This document shows positions 34,609 to 42,904 of a stretch of 64,000 nucleotides of DNA, piece by piece. The stretch comes from Kluyvera intermedia (lineage in GTDB: Bacteria; Pseudomonadota; Gammaproteobacteria; Enterobacterales; Enterobacteriaceae). The notes beneath the pieces are model-generated. The model did no database searches, was not told the origin of the DNA, and saw only the letters and a program-made list of their open reading frames with translations. The DNA is taken from contig NZ_CP139986.1 of the NCBI RefSeq assembly GCF_034424175.1, positions 620,001 through 684,000 of the forward strand, read 5' to 3'. Each line of letters begins with the position of its first letter. The stretch's first letter is position 1. Position numbers and translations under genes: made by a program.

Positions 34609-35424
34609 TTAGTTAAATAATCTGGAAAGCCAACTGCGACGGTCTTTTGGGGCTGGCTGGGCGGCCTGTTGTGGCTGTGCGGCAATTTCGCCTAACCCCG
34701 CATCGAAAGCTACGCCAATGGCTGATAGCGCTTGATGGGCATCGTCACCGCTGGCCATAAAGTGCAGGCGATGCCCCTGTTTTGCCCCCAGCGAAACGAC
34801 GCGCATCAGATTCTTGGCATCCACTATGGCGGAATGGGTATCAAGATTTTCTACCCGTATTTGTGATTGCCATTGCTTTACCGCTTTCACCAGCACAGCG
34901 CTTGGACGCGCGTGCAGGCCGTGCGGATTGCGCAGTGTGAAAGTCGCATCTTCATCGAACACTGGCGGCGGTTCGGCGGTATCTCCTTCGCCCGGGATAA
35001 TCTTTCCGGCAAGAATATCCAGAACCGCCTGAGCGTTTTCGGCGCGAGACAACGCCTCGGGTACGCGATCGTCACTCAGCGCATGGGTCAACTGGCGCAG
35101 AATATCCAGATGCTCGTTATCCTGGGCGGCAATTCCGACAATCAGGTACGCGGTTTGCGCTTCTCCCCAATCAACACCCTGCGGGCAAGCCAGCACCTTC
35201 ACCCCGGTTTTCAGGACAGAATCGCGGCTTTGTGGCGTACCGTGGGGAATAGCGATCCCGTTCCCCAGATAGGTGCTGATTTGCCCTTCGCGGTCGCGCA
35301 TTCCGTGCAGGTAAGCGGGCCGAGTATGCCCGGCGTCGGTGAGCGTGCCGGCAATCTGCGTCAGCGCCTCGTCTTTCGTTTTGACCTGATGGTCGAAATG
35401 GATATCAGCAAGAGTCAGTTGCAT
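34609..35424 (-). CDS. tagH: PTS EIIA-HPr fusion protein (FruB-like, short form)
   Basis: The product has 271 residues. An EIIA type-2 domain (about 1-145) carries phospho-His61 in GIAIPHGTP, and an HPr domain (about 160-245) carries phospho-His171 in NPHGLHARPSA. E. coli FruB (376) has an extra middle domain between these, which is missing here. The C-terminus KDRRSWLSRLFN looks like an amphipathic tail after a Gln/Ala/Pro linker. The ATG at 35424 follows AAGGA; tagT ends 10 bp upstream. It would phosphorylate the TagT IIB domain. The symbol follows the Klebsiella tagKTH cluster, as I recall it. Confidence 0.85.
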   Translation of the reverse strand: MQLTLADIHFDHQVKTKDEALTQIAGTLTDAGHTRPAYLHGMRDREGQISTYLGNGIAIPHGTPQSRDSVLKTGVKVLACPQGVDWGEAQTAYLIVGIAAQDNEHLDILRQLTHALSDDRVPEALSRAENAQAVLDILAGKIIPGEGDTAEPPPVFDEDATFTLRNPHGLHARPSAVLVKAVKQWQSQIRVENLDTHSAIVDAKNLMRVVSLGAKQGHRLHFMASGDDAHQALSAIGVAFDAGLGEIAAQPQQAAQPAPKDRRSWLSRLFN

Positions 35425-35434
35425 AGTGCTTTCC

Positions 35435-36847
35435 TTATTTGACCGCGTTGGCAAGCGCCAGCGCTTCCTGAGAACGTTTCTGCCACAGTCGCCAGCATCC
35501 CAGCATCACCGCGCCACAGGCGGACCCGGCCAGGATGCACAGCACCCAAATAAGGGGTTTGTTGACCAGCGGCAGGATTAAGAAGCCACCGTGTGGGGCC
35601 GGGACTTCGATATGCAGGCTGTAGCTAAGCACGGCGGAGATTGATGAAGCGATCATCATCATCGGGATCACTCACAGCGGATCTTTCGCGGCAAATGGAA
35701 TCGCCCCTTCGGTAATATGCGTACAGCCGAGGATGTAGTTCACCATGCCAGCCGCGCGTTCTTCCTCACTGAAGCCTTTAGGGAAAAAGGTGGTTGCCAG
35801 CGCGATAACCAGAGGCGGTGTGATGCAGGCGGCAGAGACGCCCGCCATAAAGAAGAAGTTCCCCTGACCGAGCAGCAGCGTTCCGGTGACGTAAGCTGCC
35901 TTATTGACCGGGCCACCGAAGTCAAAGGAGCACATCGCGCCGACCACAATTCCCAGCAGAATCGGGTTCGCCTGCAGTAATGAGCTTAACCAACTCATCA
36001 TGCCGTTATTGATCGCTGCAACGGGTTGACCGAGCAGTACCATCAAGACACCAATGACCAGCACGCCAACCAGCGGCATGATAAAGATGGATTTCAGCCC
36101 CTCATACTGACGGGGTAGCCCGTTGAGCAGGTTGCGTATCAGCAACATAAAGTAGCCCGCGGCGAAACCGGCGATGATCCCACCTAGGAATCCGGCACCG
36201 GTGGCATTTGCCAGTAAACCGCCGACGAAGCCCGCCACCATCCCAGGACGCCCGGAAATCGACCAGGCGATATAGGCCGTAAACACCGGCACCATAATCG
36301 AAAAGGCCTGCTGGCCGACTTTCATCAGCGTAGCGGCAATCACGTTGTACTGTGGTGAATTGGGATCGGCTGAATAGATCCCCCAAAGGAAGGAGAGGGC
36401 AATCAGGATACCGCCAGCCACCACGAAGGGCAGCATATTCGATACGCCGCTCATCAGGTGTTTATAAATTTGTCGCCCGAATGACTCCTGCTCATATTTT
36501 TCATCCGTCGCTGACGATGATGATATTCCCTGACGGCGTGATGCTTTGCCACTGACGACTTTATTAATTAAATCGATGGGATGATGAATGGCTTCTTTTA
36601 CCGGCACTTCAATTACCGGGAGACCATTAAAACGCTCGGCATTAACATCTTTATCAGCGGCAATAATGACGCCGTAAATATCGATAAGATCGTCTGGTGT
36701 AATAGAATTTTCAACGCCAGAGGCACCGTTAGTTTCGATTTTAATTTCAATATTTAATTTTTTTGCTGCGGTCTTTAAGGCTTCTTCCGCCATAAAAGTA
36801 TGGGCAATACCTGTAGGGCAGCCGGTCACTGCAATAATTTTTTTCAT
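35435..36847 (-). pseudogene. tagT: fructose-type PTS EIIBC, interrupted by an in-frame stop
   Basis: The reading frame runs 471 codons but is cut by TGA at 35674-35672 (codon 392). Before it come a IIB domain with phospho-Cys10 (VTGCPTGIAHTFMAEEAL) and a IIC domain. After it the same frame continues for 78 codons with the normal end of a IIC domain (MMMIASSISAVLSYSL, then a last membrane helix). Family members usually have Arg at this point in AAKDPLRVIP, so a single CGA-to-TGA change explains it. The truncated 391-residue product lacks the last transmembrane part. Most likely a recent nonsense mutation; a sequencing error or readthrough is possible. Confidence 0.85.
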
Positions 36848-36857
36848 AATCGGGCCT

Positions 36858-37772
36858 TTATAATTGGACGATTTGAACCTGTTGTTTTAATTCTTCTGTA
36901 CGACTGAGTTTTCCAAGACCTGCGGAGCTTGCGACATCCGCACCGATTGCGCTGGCAAGCGCTAACGCGTGAGTAACGTCATCATCATTAAGCCATTTGC
37001 TTAAGAATGCGCCGAGTGCAGCATCGCCTGCGCAGGCGGAACTGACCAACTCGATTTTTGGTGCTGAGCAGAACCACAGCGCTGTGCCGCTTGAGAAATA
37101 GAGTCCTTTAGCACCCAGCGTCAGCAGCACGTTGCGTGCGCCGAGCTGGTGTAATGTCTGCATGGCTTCACGCACCTGCTGCGTGCTGCCAACGTCGAGG
37201 TTAAAGATCTCCTTTAATTCATCGTCGTTGGGTTTGATCAGTAGCGGCTGAAACTCGAGCAGTTGTTGTAGCGACGGATGGCTAATATCCAGAATCACTT
37301 CGCAACCCTTTTGCTGACACAGCGCCATTATCTCAGCATAAAAACGGCTTTCAATTCCCGGTGGTAAACTGCCGCTAATGACCAGGTAATCACCGGCACT
37401 GACGCAATCTAAATGGTGAATGATCTGCTGTTTACAATCATCATCAATACGAGCACCAGGATTCACCAGCTTATATTCATCCTGACCGTCATTAATAAAA
37501 ATATTAATGCGTGTCGGTTCTGATACCCACGCTGGTGTGACTTTTATATGCTGCTTTCTAAGCTCTTCTACAATATAGCGACCGGTAAAACCGCCAAATA
37601 TTCCCAGCACATGGGTGGGCTGCTGAAGATGATTAAGCACGAGGGAAACGTTAACCCCTTTTCCATTAGGGCAGTATTCGGTGTGCTGTGTTCGGTTAAC
37701 CGCCGAGGGCCGTAGCGGCTGACAGAAAATATTCATATCAATGGCGGTGTTTAACGTCAGGGTATGGATCAC
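36858..37772 (-). CDS. tagK: PfkB-family 1-phosphofructokinase-like kinase (tagatose phosphate kinase)
   Basis: The product has 304 residues and is a PfkB/FruK-type sugar-phosphate kinase. It shows TLNTAIDMN at the start, NGKGVNVS near 40, ISGSLPPGI mid-protein and the C-terminal box SACAGDAALGAF with the catalytic Asp. GTG 37772 is chosen because AAGGAG lies 8 bases upstream and the family starts at VIHTLTLN. It probably phosphorylates tagatose-1-phosphate (from TagTH) or tagatose-6-phosphate (from GatD) to the 1,6-bisphosphate for GatYZ. Activity on fructose-1-phosphate cannot be excluded. Confidence 0.85.
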   Translation of the reverse strand: MIHTLTLNTAIDMNIFCQPLRPSAVNRTQHTEYCPNGKGVNVSLVLNHLQQPTHVLGIFGGFTGRYIVEELRKQHIKVTPAWVSEPTRINIFINDGQDEYKLVNPGARIDDDCKQQIIHHLDCVSAGDYLVISGSLPPGIESRFYAEIMALCQQKGCEVILDISHPSLQQLLEFQPLLIKPNDDELKEIFNLDVGSTQQVREAMQTLHQLGARNVLLTLGAKGLYFSSGTALWFCSAPKIELVSSACAGDAALGAFLSKWLNDDDVTHALALASAIGADVASSAGLGKLSRTEELKQQVQIVQL

Positions 37773-37795
37773 GACAAAGCTCCTTGCGCCGGATT

Positions 37796-38650
37796 TTACA
37801 GTTGCCCTTCGCAACCGCAGACATGAATGACTTTGCGGACAACCTCTTTCATCGCTTCTTTCGCAGGCTTCATGTAATAGCGTGGGTCATTAGCGTCGGG
37901 TTTATCAATGAAGTACTGCTTGAGTGCGTCAGAGAAAGCAATTTTCAGTTCGGTTGCCACGTTGACTTTGCACACGCCTAGCGAAATGGCCCGGCGGATA
38001 TCCGCATCTGGCAGGCCGGAAGCGCCGTGCAGTACCAACGGTACATCAACACGGTCGCGGATAGCCGCCAGACGGTCAAAGTCGAGTTTTGGCTCGGCGG
38101 CATACATTCCGTGAGCGGTACCGATAGCAACGGCCAGCGAGTCGATGCCAGTACGAGTGACGAATTCACGCGCTTGTTCCGGGTTGGTGTACAGCGCATC
38201 TTTGGCATCAACAACCAGGTCATCTTCCACGCCGCCTAGGCGACCCAGCTCAGCTTCTACGCTGGCATCGTAGCGATGGCTAAGCTCAACCACGCTTTTT
38301 ACCAGCGCAATATTTTCCTCAAATGGCGAGTGGGAACCGTCGATCATGACCGAACGGATCCCGGCCTGTACCTTACGGGTGATATCTGTGAGATCTTCGT
38401 GATGATCAAGGTGCAACGCGAGTGGATGATCCCAAAGTTTCGCCAGATCGTGGGCGATCGCCACCACGTTGCCGGTACCTGCATAGCTATAGGTTCCCGG
38501 CGTGCCTGCGAGGATCAGCGGGGCGCGAAGTTCAGCCGCAGCTTCTACAACCACCTGCATTGTTTCCAGATTGTGAATGTTAAAAGCGGGAACGGCGTAG
38601 CCTTTGCGTTGCGCTTTTAACAACATGTTTTTGCTAGAGATGATGTACAT
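37796..38650 (-). CDS. gatY: D-tagatose-1,6-bisphosphate aldolase, catalytic subunit GatY
   Basis: The product has 284 residues and is a class II zinc aldolase. Features include AVPAFNIHNLETMQ (19-32), LALHLDHHEDL with the catalytic Asp and zinc His, AIGTAHGMY, VLHGASGLPD and KVNVATEL. It splits tagatose-1,6-bisphosphate into glyceraldehyde-3-phosphate and dihydroxyacetone phosphate, supported by GatZ. It is the first gene of the - strand operon, 23 bp from tagK, and diverges from a DeoR-family regulator. Confidence 0.95.
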   Translation of the reverse strand: MYIISSKNMLLKAQRKGYAVPAFNIHNLETMQVVVEAAAELRAPLILAGTPGTYSYAGTGNVVAIAHDLAKLWDHPLALHLDHHEDLTDITRKVQAGIRSVMIDGSHSPFEENIALVKSVVELSHRYDASVEAELGRLGGVEDDLVVDAKDALYTNPEQAREFVTRTGIDSLAVAIGTAHGMYAAEPKLDFDRLAAIRDRVDVPLVLHGASGLPDADIRRAISLGVCKVNVATELKIAFSDALKQYFIDKPDANDPRYYMKPAKEAMKEVVRKVIHVCGCEGQL

Positions 38651-38965
38651 ATTCTATCCTATGGTTTCAAAATTAAAGTTATGATTTGTTAAATTGCTTC
38701 ATTTTGAAAGTAATGTAGCGATCGTTCCGGGAACGCGTTGTGATCGAACGCACATAACAGCGGATTGATTTTAAAAATGAAAGTTATAAGTGATAAGGTA
38801 TTTTCGTTTTAAAGCGTGCCAGACAAACGAAGAAATTTTATATATCATTGATAAATATGATTTATTTTTATTTAAAGACACGTCACCTTATCTTGACGTT
38901 TGACAAGGGATAATGAAAATTTAAAAATGAAAGTTATTCATTAAGATCATAAAAGGCACAACACC
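38651..38965. promoter_or_regulatory. divergent gatY / DeoR-regulator control region with repeated motif
   Basis: This gap is 315 bp, AT-rich and without a gene. A 17-bp sequence, TTAAAAATGAAAGTTAT, occurs twice with no mismatch at 38771-38787 and 38921-38937, exactly 150 bp apart. Weaker relatives are AATTAAAGTTAT (38671-38682) and ATTTTGAAAGTAAT (38701-38714). The repeated TGAAAGT core (ACTTTCA on the other strand) resembles the CTTTC repeats bound by the DeoR-family regulator AgaR in E. coli. The spacing would suit DNA looping by a tetrameric repressor. This is inference. Confidence 0.65.
38739..38754. promoter_or_regulatory. CRP-cAMP site in the gatY promoter region
   Basis: TGTGATCGAACGCACA has both CRP half-sites (TGTGA and GCACA) at the standard 6-bp spacing. 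It lies about 90 bp upstream of gatY. Catabolite control fits a sugar operon. Confidence 0.7.
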
Positions 38966-39796
38966 GTGGCAAAACCGTCAACCAGCCTGCTGAAAAGACG
39001 CTTAGATATTGCGGAGATCGTCCGTAAAAACGGAGAGATAAAAGTCGACGATCTGGCTGAGATGCTTGCCGTTTCTGGAGTCACGATTCGTAATGACCTG
39101 AATTATCTGGAGCAACAAGGCTATCTGAAGCGGTCTTTTGGCGGCGCGATTTATACCGCGCAGCAGGGGGCGTCGGCGGCTCAAATCCACGAGCCTGCTG
39201 CTGTTGTTGATAAAGCGCTGGAAACTGAAATGGCGCGCCAGGTTGCCGTGCAAATTGATGAAGGTGAGACAGTTTTCTTAGGGCCAGGTGCGATCCTGCG
39301 CAAAGTAATCCCTTTTCTTGCCGGTTATGAAGATCTTTGCCTGCTGATGAACGATCTGGCGCATGTGCCGCTCGCGCAGGAGTTTCTTAATGGTGAAAGC
39401 GTGCTGCTTGGCGGAATACTAAATGGTGAAGGTAGCGAAGTTGAAGGCGAACTGGCGTTAAACGCTTTTCGCCATTATCGCCCTTCGCGGACGCTCATTA
39501 CCGTCGATCATATTGCTGAAGACGGCACGCTTAGCGTGAGAAATGAAACGCGTGGGCGTTTACTTCATGAAGCCGTCACCCACAGTGAACGCGTGATTGC
39601 AGTCGTTGCGCGGCGGCCCGTTTATGGCGAGAAACGTTATGCCGTCGCCGAGTTACAGCAGCTAAGCGGCATCGTAACGCCGCAGGTCGTGGCGGCCGAG
39701 TATCATGCCCGTTTTCTCGCGGCTGGGCTGACTAACAGCTATACCAACAATGAATGCCTGACATGGCTCAACCCTGCGTTGCAAAAAACGAAGTGA
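38966..39796 (+). CDS. DeoR-family transcriptional regulator of the tag/gat island
   Basis: The product has 276 residues. The DeoR helix-turn-helix region spans about 10-65 (VDDLAEMLAVSGVTIRNDLNYLEQQGYLKRSFGGA). A DeoRC sensor domain follows, but the usual GADGI-type loop is diverged (LITVDHIAEDGTLSVRNETRG). The start is GTG 38966 with AAAAGG upstream. I do not recognise a named E. coli orthologue. Its place divergent from gatY and next to a PfkB kinase suggests control of tagatose or a related sugar. Confidence 0.88.
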   Translation: MAKPSTSLLKRRLDIAEIVRKNGEIKVDDLAEMLAVSGVTIRNDLNYLEQQGYLKRSFGGAIYTAQQGASAAQIHEPAAVVDKALETEMARQVAVQIDEGETVFLGPGAILRKVIPFLAGYEDLCLLMNDLAHVPLAQEFLNGESVLLGGILNGEGSEVEGELALNAFRHYRPSRTLITVDHIAEDGTLSVRNETRGRLLHEAVTHSERVIAVVARRPVYGEKRYAVAELQQLSGIVTPQVVAAEYHARFLAAGLTNSYTNNECLTWLNPALQKTK

Positions 39797-39806
39797 AGGA
39801 GCGGTG

Positions 39807-40757
39807 ATGAACGTGACCATATGTACCATCGGTGAGCTGTTGGTGGAGTTCCTCGCCAAGGAAGAAAATCAGGGATTCTCACGACCGGGAGAGTTCTGGG
39901 GTCCTTATCCCAGCGGTGCCCCGGCGATTTTTGCCGATCAGGTGGCAAAATTAGGTTTCGGATCTGTTCTGTTTAGCTGCGTGGGTAGCGATGCTTTCGG
40001 TGAAATGAATATCGCGCGGCTGGAAAAAGGTGGCGTTAACGTCGATGGTATCGCGATGCTGCAAAAGGCGACTACCGGCAGCGCCTTTGTAAGCTATCGC
40101 AATCAAGCGCAGCGGGATTTTATTTTTAATATGCCCAATAGTGCCTGCGGTCTGCTGACGGCTGACCACATTGATGAAACGCTGTTAAACCAGTGCAATC
40201 ACTTTCATATCATGGGCTCATCGCTGTTTTCGTTTCGGATTATCGACGCTATGCGAAAGGCGATTGAGAATGTGAAATCGCGCAATGGCACGGTGTCCTT
40301 TGATCCGAATATTCGTAAAGAGATGCTCAATATTCCGGAGATGTCACAGGCCTTTGAGTACATACTGGATTACACAGATATCTTTTTACCGAGCGATGGT
40401 GAACTGGATTATTTTGGCCTGAATCGTGGGCGCGATGAGCAGGTGTTGGTCGACAAACTGCTTAAACGTGGCGTGAAACACGTGGTGATTAAACGTGGGC
40501 CACGGGGGGCGAGCTATTTTAGCGGCGAAGAGACTCACCATGTTGCGGGCTTTAATGTTCCGGTGGTTGACCCTACCGGTGCGGGCGATTGTTTCGGGGC
40601 GACGTTTGTGAGTCTGTTCTTGTCTGGTGTTTTGCCGCCAGAAGCACTGAAGTGGGCTAATGCTAGCGGTTCACTGGCAATTGCGCAGCGTGGGCCGATG
40701 GAAGGCACCTCTACGCGTGTGCAAATTGAAGCGTTCCTTGCACGACAATCAGGTTGA
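39807..40757 (+). CDS. PfkB-family carbohydrate kinase, possible tagatose kinase
   Basis: The product has 316 residues and a ribokinase/PfkB fold. Features are GELLVEFLAKEE near the start, YPSGAPAIFADQVAKLG (the first PfkB box region) and VDPTGAGDCFGATFV with the catalytic Asp (about 248-262). The ATG at 39807 follows AAGGAG; a GTG one codon earlier is possible. It lies 10 bp after the DeoR gene, so they are co-transcribed. Proteins of this type are often annotated as tagatose kinases; that name is plausible from the neighbours, but the substrate is unproven. Confidence 0.85.
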   Translation: MNVTICTIGELLVEFLAKEENQGFSRPGEFWGPYPSGAPAIFADQVAKLGFGSVLFSCVGSDAFGEMNIARLEKGGVNVDGIAMLQKATTGSAFVSYRNQAQRDFIFNMPNSACGLLTADHIDETLLNQCNHFHIMGSSLFSFRIIDAMRKAIENVKSRNGTVSFDPNIRKEMLNIPEMSQAFEYILDYTDIFLPSDGELDYFGLNRGRDEQVLVDKLLKRGVKHVVIKRGPRGASYFSGEETHHVAGFNVPVVDPTGAGDCFGATFVSLFLSGVLPPEALKWANASGSLAIAQRGPMEGTSTRVQIEAFLARQSG

Positions 40758-40787
40758 GAGGCGTAAAAGCGCTAGCTTTGGAGATAA

Positions 40788-40905
40788 TCCCGGCGTCGCT
40801 GCGCTCGGCCGGGGTACAATACGATACATATTGCCGGATGGCGGCTTTGCCTTATCCGGCCTACGCCACGGGTAGCCCGGGCAAGGCGTTACGCCGCCCC
40901 CGGGG
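40788..40905. repeat. BIME with three REP-like units
   Basis: Three palindromes lie in a row: CCCGGCGTCGCTGCGCTCGG (from about 40789), TTGCCGGATGGCGGCTTTGC (40831-40864) and GGTAGCCCGGGCAAGGCG...CCCGGG (40871-40904). They fill the convergent gap between the kinase gene and garD. Confidence 0.82.
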
Positions 40906-40919
40906 ATTGTAGGTGTATA

Positions 40920-42491
40920 TCAAGTCACCGGCGCCGGGTTAAACACCGCCAGCTGGTTATGCAGCCCCCACTGATCCGAGAAGGTTTTCTTCCTTCCGCT
41001 CGCCACATCAAGAATGAACTCGAACAGCTTCAAGCCCACATCTTCAATCGTCTCTTCGCCCGTTGCGATGGTGCCCGCGTTGATATCCATTAAGTCATAC
41101 CAGCGGTTGGCAAGCTCGGTACGGGTCGCCATTTTAATCACCGGCACCGCCAGCAGGCCGTACGGTGTACCGCGACCGGTGGTGAACACCTGCACGGTGA
41201 TCCCGGAGGCGACCTGTTGTGTACCGCACACAAAGTCACTGGCCGGTGTGGCTGCGTAAATCAGGCCGCGTTTGGTCGGGCGCTGGCCCGGCGATAACAC
41301 TTCGACAATGGCGCTCTTGCCGGATTTGGCAATCGATCCCAGCGCTTTTTCGACCACGTTTGCCAGACCGCCTTTTTTGTTGCCAGGGGATGGGTTGGCG
41401 CTGCGGTCGGTTTGCCCTAAATCGAGATAGTTATCGTACCAGGCCATCTCTTCGAGCAGACGTTTGCCGACTTTTTCATTGATAGCGCGCGGCGTTAACA
41501 GGTGGATGGCGTCACGTACTTCGGTGACTTCTGAGAACATCACGGTGGCACCGCAGCGAACCAACAGGTCGGACGCGTAGCCCACCGCCGGGTTGGCGGT
41601 GACGCCGGAGAACGCATCGCTGCCACCGCACTGCATGCCGACTACCAGTTCTGAAGCCGGGCAGGTTTCACGCTGGCGTTGGTTAAGTTTTTCCAGATGA
41701 CGCTCGGCGACCTGCAGAATATCTTCAACCATCGATTTAAAGCCGACATGTTGCTCGTCCTGCAAACGCACGATGCTGGCGCTATCAACCGGGATGCTCT
41801 GCACATCTTCCGTCCCTTCGAGCAGACGTTCCGGCTGTAATTTTTCGCAACCCAGGCCAACGACCATCACTTCACCGCCGAAGTTCGGGTTGAGCGCGAG
41901 GTTGTGAATGGTGCGAATTGGCACTACCGCTGCCGGAGCGTTAATGGCCACGCCGCAGCCGTACAGGTGGTTGAGGCCAACCACGCCGTCGACATTCGGG
42001 TATTTTGGCAGCAGATCGCGCTCAATAATTTTGACCACGTAATCCACCACGCCTGCGACGCAGTGTACGCTGGTGCTAATCCCCAACAGGTTTTTGGTGC
42101 CTACGCTGCCGTCGGCATTGCGGTAGCCTTCAAAGGTATAGCCTTCGAGCACCGGCAAAGGTTCCGGGACTTTGGTTGCCAGCGGCAGGGTATTTAACGG
42201 TGGCGCTTTTGGCAGCGTAACCGTGGACTCATCGATCCAGCTACCTTTGACGATATCGCGCACCGCGTAGCCGATGACTTCGCCGTAGCGAATAATGTCA
42301 CCATTTTGCGGAATATCAACCAATGCCACTTTATGGCCTTGGGGAATATGTTCGATTAATTCCAGGCCGTCAGGAAAACGCGTGCCTGCTTTTAATCCGT
42401 TGTCGTTGACAATGATCGCAACATTATCGGTTGCATGTACCTTTATATAAAAGGCCGTTGGTGACTCTTGTCGGATTTCAATGTTCGCCAT
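40920..42491 (-). CDS. garD: galactarate dehydratase
   Basis: The product has 523 residues, as in E. coli GarD. It belongs to the UxaA/GarD family: an N-terminal SAF-like domain (about 10-90) and a large domain that binds Fe(II) (HLYGCGVAI; GMQCGGSDAFSGVTANPA). It dehydrates galactarate (mucate) to 5-keto-4-deoxy-glucarate. The ATG at 42491 is taken from homology; the 26-residue extension is in promoter sequence. It diverges from garPLRK. Confidence 0.97.
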   Translation of the reverse strand: MANIEIRQESPTAFYIKVHATDNVAIIVNDNGLKAGTRFPDGLELIEHIPQGHKVALVDIPQNGDIIRYGEVIGYAVRDIVKGSWIDESTVTLPKAPPLNTLPLATKVPEPLPVLEGYTFEGYRNADGSVGTKNLLGISTSVHCVAGVVDYVVKIIERDLLPKYPNVDGVVGLNHLYGCGVAINAPAAVVPIRTIHNLALNPNFGGEVMVVGLGCEKLQPERLLEGTEDVQSIPVDSASIVRLQDEQHVGFKSMVEDILQVAERHLEKLNQRQRETCPASELVVGMQCGGSDAFSGVTANPAVGYASDLLVRCGATVMFSEVTEVRDAIHLLTPRAINEKVGKRLLEEMAWYDNYLDLGQTDRSANPSPGNKKGGLANVVEKALGSIAKSGKSAIVEVLSPGQRPTKRGLIYAATPASDFVCGTQQVASGITVQVFTTGRGTPYGLLAVPVIKMATRTELANRWYDLMDINAGTIATGEETIEDVGLKLFEFILDVASGRKKTFSDQWGLHNQLAVFNPAPVT

Positions 42492-42904
42492 TGTCCAGCA
42501 CTCTCCAGCTACGGGGTAAATAGAATAATATATAAGTGCTTCGCTTCTGATTATTTTAAATAGAAACACCTTCAGAATGGAATAAATAATGTCAGGTGTT
42601 TGAATATGAAAATGTGATAAAGATCACCTATCATCTCCATGCCCGGCAGGGCAAGGGTATCAATCGTTGAAATTGTGCATTAGCGCCCAGCGTTATGTGC
42701 AGATGTTCAACTAAACGAATTTATAAAGTAATTATATTGGATGATTGCACAATGTGCGGCGGTGGGTTCATGATTATACTGAATCTCGATTTCATGGTGT
42801 CTTATTTTTTATTAGACAGCCCGTTATCAATTTAAATAATCAGCGAAATACACCTTAATAAAAAACTAATAAAATTAAGGTAGCCTGTACCCGAGGATAA
42901 TAAA
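42492..42904. promoter_or_regulatory. divergent garD / garPLRK control region
   Basis: This gap is 413 bp with no gene. TGTGATAAAGATCACC (42613-42628) is a good CRP site. ATTGTGCA (42673-42680) and TGCACAAT (42746-42753) are inverted copies 65 bp apart, and candidates for the activator CdaR, which controls gar genes in E. coli. The assignment to CdaR is inference from position. Confidence 0.6.

Noticed and set aside
35672..35674. TGA in tagT as a selenocysteine codon
   Set aside because: The position is normally Arg, not Cys or Sec, in a non-redox membrane protein, and no SECIS-like stem just after the TGA is apparent by eye.
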